Assembly: GCA_025201805.1 (NCBI GenBank) | Contig: MU619297.1 | Location: forward strand, 57,724 to 121,723 | DNA from: Parasitella parasitica | Taxonomy: Eukaryota > Mucoromycota > Mucoromycetes > Mucorales > Mucoraceae | Length of the DNA: 64,000 nt | Reading direction: 5' to 3' | In this document: piece after piece, positions 21,701-34,631 of the stretch | Position numbering within the stretch: the stretch's first letter is position 1 | Layout of the letters: the number at the start of each line of letters is the position of its first letter | Made by a program: the position numbers and the translations under genes | Notes under the pieces: model-generated | The model's database searches: none | Told to the model about the DNA's origin: nothing | What the model saw: only the letters and a program-made list of their open reading frames with translations

Positions 21701-24432
21701 TTTGGATCTCTTCAAAGTTGGCTTCCAGGATGTCGCGAGGAATATCGGCGCCATCATCAATGCCACGGTTGTTTTTGATGAAATCTTCCAGTGTCATCCT
21801 GCGCTTGACATGAGGGCTATGGAGATCAGTGTTCAGCATGATGACAGAGTAAGCGAGGACATAGGCCGTTTCTATCAACGATAATGAGTGCTCTGTTGGC
21901 TGTTCAAGTCTTTTGCAATCTTACCGGCATTAGCAAAAACTCCAGGATTGCCATGAACGTATCTCTCTGCGAATTTGAGCATGTAGCGATCAATTTTCTG
22001 CCCCTCGCCAGGTAAACGGAACGCTTGGAGGAAGAATCGCAAAGCTTCGGTAAACTTCATACCGGTAAAGTCCATTTCGTCGACAAATACGTGCATAATG
22101 GCAATGTTTTCAGGGTCGCTAAAATAGACAGGGGAAAATTGTTAAAGTGAGAACACTCGACAAACATTTGACATTCTTCTTACCCTTCACCCAGATATTC
22201 ACCAATTTGCGTCTTGTTCAGGCCTTCTGTGGTCAGTAAGAATGTGGCTATACTGTGGTGGTCCTTCAAGTCCAAGAAACCGTTGCTTGACAGCATTGCG
22301 AGGCCCTTTTTCGGCTTCCAATTGAACTGGCGAACACCCTCCTGAAGCAACTGCTTTCTATGCTTTAGATTCTCAAAAGCTTCTGGGTCATCTAGTCGAG
22401 AACTGCTGCCAGTATTGAGAGCAGTAGACGAACCATTGGCTGCAGGCGAAGCAAGACGGGTGCTGGAGGCGCTGGCGTCATTTGTGATGGAGTGATCTTC
22501 ACTGGCACGGGGTGTGTCGTCGTCTTTTTTAGTGTTCTGGCCAGCAGTGATACTTACGGAATTATTAGAGTACCAGCCTACGAGGGAGCGCAGCACAGCT
22601 ACCAGACATTCAAGTGATTTAAAGCGGATAGCTGATTCAGGCATAGCGTTTTGAGCATTCTGCTTGTCGCTGTTTAGTATGGTTGCAGTTGTCAGCGGCG
22701 GGGGGATGACAACAGAGGGGTGAGCATGGACGCCAGCATGAGCACTGGAGATAGGGTCTGGATGGTTGTCGTAATCTTTGCCATTGGCAGGATGGTTGTG
22801 GGCGGTAGTGATTTTGGACAGCACATTGACCAAGCGTTCGTAAATGTTGTCCAAGGCTTCACGATCACAGTCGTAATTCAAGTATATATCTACCAGCGTC
22901 TGAGGGTCTTCACAGATCCTCAGGACGCCTTTCAAAAGAGAAAACTTTTGCTGGTTCGAGGCATTCCGCATTTCCAATATACGCAATACGATTTCCTTCA
23001 AGAAAATTTCGATTTCATTCTTGAGATAGATGCGGAGGCCTTGTACAACTCGCCACAAGATTTCGTGAGTGATGTCAAAGACCTGAGGTACTACAGAAAA
23101 GGCGTTTCGACCCAAACTAGGACATAGGTATTGCTTGACTTCCAAGATGAAAGGATTCGTTCTGTGGCCGCTGGGATCATGGACAGCAGCAGAAAAATAA
23201 ACGTCCTCAGAGATAAAGACATCCATATGAGACATCATGATGGTGAGGATCAAATGCAACGACAGCAGCTTGGAACGCATAGAATACGACCTCATATCAT
23301 TGCCCCTAGGTTACCATTTTTATAAGCACGCACGCACTCAACTATAACCAGACATTCAAATGCAATATGTACGCTTACCACTCGGATTGAATAGACTTTT
23401 TAGAAAGCTTGCAAAGGGCTCTAAATACCAAGATGGCGTCCTTGATATAAAGATCAGCCTCTGTCTCTGACTCGCCATTTTGAATACGTTCGTTTTCAAA
23501 TGATCCTTTTCCTTCTGACGCCCCACTAAAATTCACTTGGTTAATACAGTTTGCAGCACAGCCTGTACAAAAATGGGCTCTCTTACGTAGTCTCGTAGTT
23601 AGGAACAGCTGTTAGGTCGTCGTTGTTGGCTGCTGACGAGGATTTTGCATTATCTTCCTCTCTAAACACATTGGCCGTGTCGTTCAGAAAATCTTCATAG
23701 TTGTCTTTGGATTTTCCGCTGGGCAACCTATGGTGCATCTCGGTACGAGCCATGTTTGCTTCTACAATGATCTGTTGCTGATAAGCGGCTGAATCCTCGT
23801 CTGTTTCATGAGGGGCGTTTGTAGCCGTGGGGGCATTATTTTCCTCTGGCTCTCCGTTGGTCTGTGCCTGTTTGTCCCCCCTCTCCTCTTCTGATGTTGG
23901 CTGGGACAACTCGTGTTCCTTTGTGATAGAATCCGTCTCTTTCTTTGGCGCTGGCTGCACATTGGGATTCGATTTGACTCTTCTAAAGATGTGATCCACC
24001 ATTTGAGTCATGGTGATTTGAGCCACATTTTGATTATTGACGTTTCGGGACAGCAGAAATATGTTGTAGGTTGTTCGAACTGCTTTCAACAGAGCCGACA
24101 AATGAAGCGGATTGCTGGTCGAGTAAACTGCGTCTAAAAGAGCCTTGATAATTTGTAACTGGACCTTTACATCGGTCTCTTCACCAATAAAACAATCACA
24201 TATCCCATCGACCACCTTTTCCATCACTTGAGTTTGTGCTACCTCGTCTTCCATATCAGCTACATAGTTGTAAGTGATGAATTTGCCAAGACAATCAAGG
24301 GCTATTGTCATCAAATTCGCTGAGCGTGTATCAATGGCAGATTGCAGTGCTGCTAGAATGACAGTTGAGCTGTGTATTTGCAACCAAAAAAAAAATAAGT
24401 TTATATGCAGGTTTTCGTTGTGTATAATATTC

Positions 24433-24464
<32 letters not shown>

Positions 24465-24754
24465 NNNNNNNNNNTACCGAGTTTGTCCCTCTGGTGCAGG
24501 TTCATTGTTTTTAAGCATTTCTAACAAGAGCAGGGTAAATTTTCATGGACGCTTATCCTAGCGTTGGGAAAGAGCTTACTGAGCGCTACATCGACTGATT
24601 CTTTCAAAGCCTTGTTTCTTTTTGTCTCTCTACTCGCTGCTACTTTTTCGAGAGCATTGATTACAAACACATTGCTAGATGCTACCGAAGATGTGCTGGT
24701 TTGCTGAGACATCCTGGGCGAGGATATCTGAGAAGATGTTGCAGTTGTGGCCAT
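18726..24754 (-). CDS. SEC7: Sec7/BIG-type ARF guanine nucleotide exchange factor
   Basis: Nine exons (24754-24580, 24520-24478, 24369-23587, 23525-23379, 23305-22184, 22118-21925, 21871-19268, 19194-19047, 18987-18726) give 1825 aa, close to human BIG1 and yeast Sec7. All eight introns keep phase. N-terminal DCB/HUS regions are present, including [13 protein letters not shown] and the HUS box YLNYDCD. The catalytic Sec7 domain spans about residues 695-890: the loop [13 protein letters not shown] carries the glutamic finger near E795, and [16 protein letters not shown] is the conserved helix. Long HDS regions follow, with a short poly-Gln near 19.53 kb. The protein activates ARF GTPases at the trans-Golgi for vesicle budding. 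The second intron holds the 10-N gap and a T run; another intron has a T run of over 20. Confidence 0.97.
24465..24474. other. Assembly gap (10 N) in a Sec7 intron
   Basis: Ten N follow about 30 T. The gap lies inside the second intron of the Sec7 gene, directly next to its GTA donor, so the true homopolymer length is unknown but the coding sequence is not affected. Confidence 0.95.
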
Positions 24755-25070
24755 TTACTTTTGATTAGAAGTAGAACCTGAGCTTGCCACGTGTTATATC
24801 TGCTATACTATCAGTCTTTTGTTTTCTGTACGTTGAATAGCTTTGTTAGATGGTACCCGAGATTCTTGTACTGGTAGTAAGAATTATTCCCTTTGAGAGG
24901 TTTTTATTCAAAGAAAAAAAAAGAAAAAAAAAAAGAGGATATTATTGTTGTACCGTGGAAGAGAGAGAGAGAGAGATATTTAAACAGTTGTTTGTTGGGA
25001 GTGGATTTTGAAGCTCAAATAATTGAATAATTACAGTTGCACATAGCTTTTTGGTGGTTAAAGTGGCAAA

Positions 25071-25247
25071 ATGTTCCGCATGGCACATGTACAAACGTGC
25101 CTAAGAATCAAGGGATTTCACGCAATAGACAACGCATTTTTTTTTCGTGTCAAATGCTCTAGTGGAAATCGCTCATCCTATATAGCTCCACCACGCCCTA
25201 TTTTATCTGGACAGCCATCCATGACCAGAGTTCGGGTAAAAGTGTAG
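25071..25247 (+). CDS. Possible small protein with a mitochondrial-type N-terminus
   Basis: A 58-codon frame starts MFRMAHVQTCLRIKGFHAI and ends in a basic stretch (MTRVRVKV) before TAG. The N-terminus is Arg/His-rich without early acidic residues, compatible with import into mitochondria. A pyrimidine-poor AT-rich leader precedes it and it lies between the Sec7 start and the PPR gene end. The frame contains a nine-T run. No homologue is recognised and it may be chance; a donor-like GGTAAA near the end would also allow a further exon. Confidence 0.25.
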   Translation: MFRMAHVQTCLRIKGFHAIDNAFFFRVKCSSGNRSSYIAPPRPILSGQPSMTRVRVKV

Positions 25248-25305
25248 TCAGAGTGCATGGCTAAACCATTTATTTACTTTTTGTTTTTGTTATTAAATTA
25301 TATGT

Positions 25306-27863
25306 CTAGTCAATAAATCTATCTATTTTCACTCCCAAGGTCCTTAAAAGCTTGTTTTGGTTTGCCACCTTTGGTAAAATCTCTTTTCTGAACCATTTCA
25401 GCTCATCTATGGATTTTTCTTGCTGTGCCAGACGCACAATGCCAAGCAAAGTTTGGCGGGAGATACCAATTTCATCTGTTTGGTCGTTTAGTGTACGTAA
25501 AACATCAAACACAAGAGATATGTCTTGCGAATCTAACAAAGAGCAGATGTAGACATCGATGAATTTCATGTCTAGTTGGTTGTAAGGTGCAGTTGGGAAT
25601 GGGACAACAGGCGCAGATTCCCGAATAGGTACTGGAATCTTGCCTTCGTTCTCAAACCTTAACATGGTATACTTGTTAAATAGTCGGTGAAGACCCTGTT
25701 CATCTTGTTCAATGGCCAATTTCGATAAAACCGCTTCCCAGATGCTTTGGCTGTATTTCACATTTTTCTCGTCCATTTCATCCAGAATTTGGTTGGCATC
25801 TAATCCAGGCATAGTGATAGCTGCTCTGAGTATGGGCAGATAAAAATCAGGTTCGTCTGTGTATGGCCATTTGGCAAGTTCATCGGCATGTGTCTTTTTG
25901 CGGTAGAACGTTTTTGTTGAGCGGCGCATTTCCTTTATGATGTCTTTGGCCTCAAGAGGCATTTGAGCTGTCGCACAACAGTCAAGCATGGCTGTGTATG
26001 TTTCCCAGGTCATGCGATCCTTGGGGATTTCTCTGTTCATTTCGTTCCTAACAACAACAATTGCGCGCTTGGCTTGTATCGGGTTCAACGAGGCAAGGGC
26101 ATAGGTCAGTCTGTACATGCCCACATCTCGGCGGAGGCCATGGACCTTGAGGGACCTCCAGCGAGTGCGTAAAGCCTTATACTGTCCTCCGCTAGCCAAA
26201 CATGTCATCAGAGTAGTAAACGTAAAGCGATCGTGTGGAAGTTTGGCCTCCAGCATGATTTTTTCAATTTCAAATAAGCGAGGATCGAGTTTGAATCGAT
26301 TGTGCGTATAAGGGCGTGCAGATAAAAGCGAATTCAATCTGAAATTGTCGAAATAATAGTGGCCATTGCGGTGAGGCAGACAGGCGCGAAAGAGTGCATG
26401 GAAGGTAGGATGATTCAACGTATTGACTCCAGCTACTTGCATCTTGGAAACCGTTTCCAGTGCTCTGTCAAGTCGGACGTTGCGGTAGTGGCTGTTGTAT
26501 TGCTGTGAGGTTGCATAACCAATCAACATGATGCGATAACTGGCATCGTTTGGCTTAATGTAGTTTGCTGGCATGTATGATTCAAAGATTTCCTCTGCTT
26601 TTTCCATTGGGAATTGAACAGGGTCAATTCTGTTGGCAATAGTTAGATATTCAAGCACAACATTACAGTCCGTAATGTCTACAGGCTCGTCTTTGTTCGT
26701 AAACATGCCTCGAGTCAGACCCTCCCAAGAGGCATGTAGACTGTCCAGTTCAGTTGAATTGGCAGGCTTCAAGCTCAATCCACGGGCCCCTCGTACTTCT
26801 TCTAATCCTTCACACATTTGCTGCAATGCAATTTTATGGGCGATAAGCAGCATGGTTTTGTCGCAAATTTTATAAGGGTGTAAACTGTTGTACATGTCAA
26901 TGTATTTGCTGGTATTTTTAATGTCCCCTTTGAATCCATAGCAACGTATTACTTTCAACAGAGTGCGACGGGAAAGGTTGTTTTGCTTGTGCAGCATGTC
27001 CATTAGTTTTTCGACTTGTTCATGGGAGTTGGTGGCAGCGAACGATAATAAGGCGATGGAATAGAAGGATTTCTCGTCGACTTGGTCGATTTTCTTCTTG
27101 TTGATACAAGCAGAAACAGCATCTTTTTTGTTCATGATGCCGTATGCCTATATAAACCTGTCAGTATTAACGGCAAGACATTTTGCATCAGTTGACATTT
27201 ACTCTCATCAAAAGCTCCCAAGCCGTCTGATCATCCATTGTTGTTAAATCAAAAATTTCTGTAAATCTATCTACGAGAGCGCGCAAATCCTCTGCTCTAT
27301 AAGTGGGCCCAAATTGAAAGCCAAACTTCAACACGCTCTTCCAAATATTGATGTCTTCTAAAACGTCTAAAGGCAAGTTGGAATCGGCTGAATAAAACCA
27401 ATGAGCGACTGTGGCGCACTCTTGAACGTCAAAAGGCAAATCTCTCAGCATGTCGACCAGAGCTAGGTACAATTCGGGTGTAGCTAATCCCTTTTCTTGG
27501 GCATTCTGTACAGCCCTAATAGCACCTTTCAAATTGCCCGTGCTCTTGCAATCCTCCAGGGTATCGAAAAGGGGTTGCTGTATAGCTGATTTGGTAGGTG
27601 CATTGGCAGTGTTTCTTACTTTGATGTCAACCGTTTGCACTCTCTTAGCTGTCTGGATAGAGAAAGCCCTAACTGCTAACCCTAATTGCATAGAGTGGAG
27701 AAATGTGTCAAAAATCTGGTAGTCCACAGCTTGTCGTCTTGAATGTTTTACCTGGTGCTAAGGGAGCTATTCTCTTGAGAGAGTTATTGCTAGCCTGAAT
27801 TACTGGCTTTACATTGACACTCCTTGAAGGCCGAACAAGTACTTTTCCGAGTCTTGGTAACAT
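25306..27863 (-). CDS. Mitochondrial pentatricopeptide-repeat-like protein
   Basis: Three exons (27863-27752, 27681-27203, 27147-25306) give 810 aa with matching phases. The spliced N-terminus, MLPRLGKVLVRPSRSVNVKP followed by more Arg/Ser-rich sequence, is a typical mitochondrial presequence. The body is all-helical, with 35-residue-like units such as LLKVIRCYGFKGDIKNTSKYI, FTTLMTCLASGGQYKAL and TYTAMLDCCATAQMPLEAKD, as in PPR RNA-binding proteins that process or translate organellar mRNAs. No nuclease (NYN/PRORP) or other catalytic domain is seen. Which transcript it serves cannot be told. It lies in tandem with the Sec7 gene, 550 bp apart. Confidence 0.8.
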
Positions 27864-29410
27864 GACAGATAAAGTAAGAGGGAAAAGGGTTCTGCATTCA
27901 ATAAAAAACGACCTGGGGTTAATTTCTAGTCGAGTTCATTGAAGTTCCGTACATCTTATGGTAGGGTGACGTATCAATGCACTGGATCGATCCATGAGTG
28001 GTTTGGTTGATAGGATACTCAATTGATGGGCATAACCATGAAGAGGGACTATATTTGACTGGACACTGAATGTCCATCATTTGATATCTATGTATTGCAC
28101 AGCTTTTAAATGTCGTTATGTTGTGTGTACTACAACACTACCAAATCTTATCAGATTAAACAAGGTGTCCCAGCTTCAGAAAGTAGTCCTCTAGTATTGG
28201 GAGCTCACTTGAGCTATTTTTATAGGTTCTCAGCTTACGCTATAACTTTTGCTCTTAATGGAGAGAAGCTAGACCTACTTCTTAGGGCATCTGGGCTCTA
28301 GTACGGTTGAGCCTGTTTGTCTGCTAGTCAACAAACGTATCCTATGGCGGTTTCTAAAGCACAGAACAAGCATCGTAATGCTGTGGAGCAAACTGATGTT
28401 AGATAATACTATGGCTAAACCAGTGCAAAATCCAATTCGAGTCTTCATTCCAAAGAGAAAAGTGGACTCTTCAACTGTCTACACAGTAATTGCACTGTGA
28501 TTGGCAAGCTTTGGAGATAGCAGTTTGCTCAGACTCATCCACTTTCATAAAAATAAATAAGATATAACACCAAGCATGGCAGGCAGCACTCACACACGGT
28601 ACCTATCGTAATTATTGAGAGTCATTAGCATATATGATTGTGGATGTGGTTTCCTTTATGTGGCATCATACGTTTCTTAGGACCCAACCATACTTCTTGA
28701 GGTTCCCCGTATTTATTAAAAAAAAATTATAAAACTGAAAGAGGATCTTACAGAGATGTACCATTTAACATTAAAAAACTTTTCATCGAGCAACAAGATT
28801 GGCAAGCGAGCCATTTTAGCAGTGAGCATAACAATATCAATGTACGAATACTGCATAGGTTCTAAAATACCAAGTTGCTTAGAAAACGGGCAAAAGAAAC
28901 TGTTAACATTTGACCAAAAGAACAAATAATACACAATTAATCTCCAACTAAGCAATTAAGTTAATATTCAAGTAGCAGCGGTTTTTACCAGGTTTTGCTT
29001 ATTCAATCGAGCAATCGAGTATACTGTATAAAAATTGGATCCAGCAGCGAAAACTATCAAGAAATAAAGTAATACAAACGAGTTCAAGAGAATCCGAGAA
29101 ATGTCCTTAATAGGCTTGCTTATGCTGATATGCTTGATTACAAACTTTACAAAGGAGGCATAAACAGTAACATATATTGCCAGTAAGATGATGATGAAGA
29201 AACTGGAATGCCGGTCCTCATTATTGTTGTAAAAATGGATAATGCTCTATACAAATTTAATAGATAAGATATGCTTGTTGCCGTCAGATTTTAGTCTTTC
29301 CTCAAACCTATTGAGGGATGTTTCTCCAAACGGAAAGCCATGGTTAAGATCGAACCTAATTCATTACATTTTTGACAGTATACGTATGAGATATCCCAAG
29401 AAAACTGCAA
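27864..29410. other. Intergenic DNA
   Basis: Promoter side of the PPR gene, then about 1.4 kb of AT-rich DNA. The small frames at 28110-28301 and 28716-28955 have no domain or splice context. Confidence 0.4.
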
Positions 29411-32170
29411 GAAGATTTTAAGTAGGGATTTTCATATTTAGAGAAAAAGAGTGATTGCTTTGTTTTGTTCATAGTGAAAATAAAAAAGAGAATGCGTTGT
29501 AAAATAAGCTATCTTTAAGTTCAAGGTAGTCTTTAAAAAAAGTTACGGTTGTCTATTGACAAAATTCTGTGATTCTGGTTATAAATGCGTCTGTTGACTT
29601 TGTATCAAAAACCTTTAATTGGACTCACGAACGGAGAGCAACGTTGAATATAAACACATTCGTGTCCTTGGGATTTCACAAATATCTATACAGATAAATT
29701 TTTATGAATGAGTGTGTTATCCTGGTAGCAGATTGTTTCATTTTCTCTGGCGTTTTCTTATATTCTCAGTTGATTTGGCGTATTCTAGTGTAGAAGGTCT
29801 TGTCAGACATATGCCAAGCTGGGCTCTCTAAATCAAGTTGCACAGTAGAACAGCTAGTCAAATCTGTGCCGTCTTTTTTATAATATTGGAATGGTTTAAA
29901 AGCGTGTGTCTTTGCAAAGCCATCGCAGGTTTTAGGCGCTTGATTTTTTTTTTTTGGTCTATGCGAACTTCAGTGTGTTATTGTCAGAAAAAAGACAAAA
30001 ATTATAAAAAAACAATGTTTAGCAGCCTCAAACACAAAAAAGAGTAATGCAAAGTAATGCAATAGGCTATAAGGTGCCTTTTGATTACATATTTGCATAG
30101 CTTAGACCAAGTTTTTTTTTGTACTTTTTAAGTTGACACCAGATGGAGGTAACGACTTTTTTGACTTTTTTTCGAAATAGTATTTTTCAAAATCGGAGCG
30201 TGAGATCTTCAGGCCAGGTGGAGACATGCAAGTACTACCATTAGAAAGCCAAGAAGTGCAATATTTACATAAACTAAATTGCTATTGTTTTTCTCTTGAA
30301 TTGGGTAAGCTATGACTTCCTAAAGCTAATGCTTTTGTCAAAAAAACACCATTTTTCTTTCATAGCGGAGATTAAACGCGTCCAAAATCAGAAAGTAAAA
30401 ATTCTTTCAGAAACTCCATTTGTACATTTGGAAAACAAAATTACTTCTTTAAGGCAAGATATCATCTTCTGATACTATGCATTCCCCGGCTGTCAGTCTA
30501 TGATAATAGCTGTATTTTTGGACGCTCTACACGATGGTATTATTTCATAATTCTCGTATGCTTATGGAAGGAATTATGTTGATAAAACCTCAAAACAGAT
30601 CAAGAGGGAAAAGTCAATGTTTTGCTTAATCAGAGCGCATTTCCAGTCTTTCAGATCAAGGAATGGTCTTTTGCGATCATTTTCCTCTAATATATGCTAT
30701 AGTAAAAAGTTGCATTTTTGAGGTCAAAATTGAGGATAATGCATAATCAATGATTTTGGATGTGTGGATACAAGGAAAAAATCGAAAAAATCTGTGATTT
30801 TGCACCGAAAAAAAAATCATACCCAAATTGCACCAAAATCATATATAATATAGTTTTTTACGAGTGGATACTATTTTTCGTGTTTTCAGGGCACTTTTGA
30901 TTATAAAAATTAACCAAAAAATGGCTCACAAAGTTTAAGTTCTTGCTTTTAAGCTGTAAAAATATCTTTTTGGAGGTGATATCACGTCAATATCAATTCT
31001 ACAGTTCTATAAAGTAAGTATTTTTGATGCCACAAGTATACCATTCTTCACGGTAATATGATAAAACAAATGTGAATCAGAAGAGGATAATTCACGAATA
31101 CAATATTTTGCTGTAATGAACCCTTGTTATTTGTGAATAATTCATAAGTTGCTAATTGCTAGTGATAAAGAAGCTCTATTATCATTGTTACTGAAAGTAA
31201 TGCCTAAGGTCAGCTCAAGAGTCCCTTTTTTGTGATTATAATACTGAACGTGTAAAATAGAAAATAGAATAGAGAGTTGAGGTTGAGGGTAATTCTACTA
31301 ACAAAAGTTAAACTTCATAATAATCTTCTGGTAGATTCCAGGTTCCAAGCACTGTACTGTAAAGTATCAAATCCTGAATGGCTATACCAAACACATTTTT
31401 TGTACACCAACCCGTCCGTTATAACGAGTCCCGACTGCATCTTCTTTCTTTGATACTGGATATGCTGACTTAAGTCAATAGATGTATCGATAACATAAGA
31501 TGCTAATGCGAAGTCATAAAAATAGAGATTGCCATTTGCTTGAATATGCTATGATTTTTGAAAAGATATAAAATTAAAAGAGAAAAAAAAAAAAAAAATG
31601 AAATGGTTGGTTTCTTCTCCATACTTCAAATTTTCTTAGGGAAACATTTCTCTTCTCTCAGAAACTTCTCAAGAAATAAAAGGTTTATTATCATGACATT
31701 TATCATTTACTTGAACTTTTTTTTTCACAAACCATAAAAAGACTGTACCTTTGGCTTGCACCCCCAAATCCGCACCAAAAATAATTCTGAAGGATGTCCC
31801 AAAGTTGAAAATTGAAAATTAATTAGAAGATTTAGGGTCAAAACAGAGCAAAATCTGAAAAAATGGTCAGAGGTGCATGAGTTTTAAATATGTTGTAGAA
31901 TGGTACAACAAAAGAAGGTTTAACCTGAAGGTTGTGTCTCCATCGCTTGATAGTTTGTAAAGATGTCAGTGATTGCAAATTATACCTTTGACCCGGGGAA
32001 AGGGTAATATTTTTGATTTGGTAGTATTTATTTCGTTTAAAAATGTAGACATGTAAAAATGGTATTTGAGGCCATATTATACAGTATCTCAGCTATCAAT
32101 TTGTACTGAGATATACACAAATTACCTATTAGAATCATACTTTGCTTCTCAATTGAAAATTGGTGGTGGA
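29411..32170. repeat. Long dispersed repeat, copy A (about 2.76 kb)
   Basis: Aligned by eye to 48143-50863 in the same orientation. The first 650 bp show many differences; from about 30.1 kb identity is very high, and between roughly 31.3 and 32.1 kb I found a single substitution. Copy A has about 29 bp near 31.13 kb that copy B lacks. It has no long open frame. A decayed minus-strand segment near 29.7-29.87 kb (LDLESPAWHMSDKTFYTR) is conserved as protein in copy B, so the unit probably derives from a transposon or multicopy gene. Confidence 0.9.
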
Positions 32171-32658
32171 CTCATTTATAGCGACAGAATACCGTAGTCT
32201 TAGAAGGCTGTAAATTCAATATCAGCAGTGAGTCTCCATTTGACTTGAAGCAGATTCGCAAATTTATTATCTTAATTGATAATCGAACGTCAAACAAGTT
32301 CCAATTGTATTCATAGGCTGATTCATGTAGATTTACTCTTAAATAGACAACTTCTTATTAGCAATCAATAAAATTATTAGTGTTGTATTTGGTAAATCTA
32401 CTACTTTATTATCACATACTGTCATCTGCTGTGCTTATTTTGAAGACCTGACACAACAATAGTGGAATAAAAGACGATATTTTTCCAGTAATTATGGTAT
32501 TTGATAAAGATATGTCGAGAATGCATGATATAATCCGGACTTTTCAGAAATCCTTCGTTTTCATTTAGAGCTTGTTGAACAAAGAGCCCTTATTTATAAT
32601 AATCTGATGCAAGTGGTTTTAATTACGCTATGCTCTTGCTTTATTATTTAATGACGAC
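32171..32658. other. Intergenic DNA after repeat copy A
   Basis: The first 60 bases still resemble the related fragment at 46.4-46.5 kb; then AT-rich sequence with no gene up to the 3' end of the M20 gene. Confidence 0.4.
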
Positions 32659-34488
32659 TTAGATATAATTGCATGCACGTTTCCCACCTTCAGCAGCACT
32701 TTCAGTAAAATCAACTTGGTTCTTCTTGAAGTTGCGTTGGACAGAGTTATAATAGCGATCATTCAACAAAACCTCAACACCAGTAGCAGCCAAACATTTG
32801 GAAGCGGTAATAGTATCTTTATGGGCTGTGATAGTTTTTGCTGCTGCAGTAAATTCGATAGTATGGTTTGCAGCTGTGGTATGGATACCATAAAAAGGTT
32901 GAATCGCAGGTATTTCGTAACTAATGTTACCAAAATCAGTAGAGCCACCACCAGCACGGATTTGGTCTTCTTCAGAAGGAAATTCTATGCCATACTTCTC
33001 CATATGATGGGCATAAAAATCAGCAAGTGGTCTGTTTTGGATAACATCCTTGGTGATACCGATTTCACGCCATGTATACTTGACTTTACAACCAGTAGCT
33101 AAAGCAGCAGCTTCAAAGATATTTTCAAGCTTCTTCTGCAAGCGACCAATTTGATTTGCTTTTGTAGTACGAACAAAGAAGAAGGCAGAAGAGTGTTCAG
33201 GTATGACATTAGGCTAAAATGAAATATTTTAGTTATGGAGCACCATTTTTAATTCATAAGACTTACAGCCTGTCCACCATCAGTAACAATGCCGTGAACT
33301 CTGTCGGTAGGCAGGAGCTGTTGGCGCATCATACTAATACCGTTCCAAACTTGAACAAGAGCGTCTAAAGCATTAATCCCAACCCAAGGTGCAGCTATTA
33401 TAACATGATTTAGCCTTCTATCTATTAGATAAAGCATAGCTTTGATAGATTACCAGATGCATGACTAGGTTTGCCAAAGAATTCCACACGGACATCATGA
33501 ATAGCAATGAATGCAGCATATTGGTGATTATAAGCACTATGAAGGTGATTTAACACGAATGTAACTTTGAGCAGACTCCTATTACTTACGCAGGATGCAA
33601 CATCAAACAAACATCGACACTCTTCTGGAAAGCGCCTTTACTAACAAGAACAATCTTGCCAATGGATAATTCTACAAGACTTTTTGTAAATATACCAATA
33701 GACCGCTTTTGTCATTTACGATTACCTTCTGCTGGAGTACCAAAGAGGACAACTTTACCGGAAGCTTTTCCACTCTCCAATGCAGCTTTTATACCAATAG
33801 CAGTAGCAAGACCGCTAATAGCAATGAGGTTATGACCACAACCTTGGCCGAGACTAATGAAATTTTAGATATTAACTCTATTCCTGTATGATTTTAAAAC
33901 TCGTACCCTGGAAGACCATCATATTCTGAGCAGACGCCAATTCGTCTGCCAGCACCACGGCTATACTCAGCGGTGAATGCAGTTTCCATACCATATGCAT
34001 GACGGTTTACGCTGAACCCCTTCTTTTCGAGATATGCAGTAAGAATATTGTGAGCATGAACTTCTTTCATCCCAGTTTCTACATTTTTATGGAGCTATTC
34101 AATACTTTCAATATATTTGAGTGATATGATAATAATAAAAAACAAACTCACGTCCAAACTGATTTCGCGAAGCTCATCACTGATAGAGTTGATCTCTTTA
34201 TTAATAATTGACTCAATTTCGCTGTCGCATTTGACATCAAGCTCTTCCAAAGACTATATAATTCAAAGTTAGTGTATTTGCCACACCAATTTTTGTGATT
34301 TAATCGTTTACTTTTACAATGTCTTCATAAAGTGGTAAATCTTGCATGGGGTCAACAGAGGAGTAAACAAATTTCTCATTTGAATTTTGTTCTGAATATG
34401 ATGGAGCTGAACGAGTAAATCGGGATAAAATGTTGGAAAGGCAGCCTGTCTGCTGCTGTTCGTTTTCTTCAAGTTGAATTCGTCCCAT
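32659..34488 (-). CDS. M20-family metallo-amidohydrolase (PM20D2-like)
   Basis: Eight exons (34488-34312, 34253-34152, 34094-33907, 33853-33726, 33671-33590, 33536-33454, 33394-33267, 33213-32659) give 480 aa; all seven introns are 53-59 nt and in phase. Family features: GVCSEYDGLPG with a metal-ligand Asp near 152, GCGHNLIAI with a metal His near 163, TPAEE with the catalytic and metal Glu near 198-199, the dimerisation-domain stretch FFGKPSHASAAPW, and GGGSTDFGNISYEIP with its conserved Asp. The family hydrolyses acyl- or dipeptide amide bonds with two metal ions; PM20D2-type enzymes remove unusual dipeptides. There is no signal peptide; a Gln/Ser-rich 40-residue N-terminal extension is unusual. 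Cytosolic location is inferred. Confidence 0.93.
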
Positions 34489-34631
34489 TTTTAATAAATA
34501 GCAGGTGAAACAAAGGAAGATAATACTTTATAAGATAGTAATAATTTATTTAGTGGGAAATTTTTCGATGAAAACGGTGTGTCACAAGAAGATTCATTGA
34601 CCCGAGTGCACGGCGGAAATATACACTTCCA

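Noticed and set aside
20136-21884. Several plus-strand frames of 80-124 codons
   Set aside because: All are antisense shadows of the large Sec7 exon, whose family motifs and phase-consistent introns are decisive.
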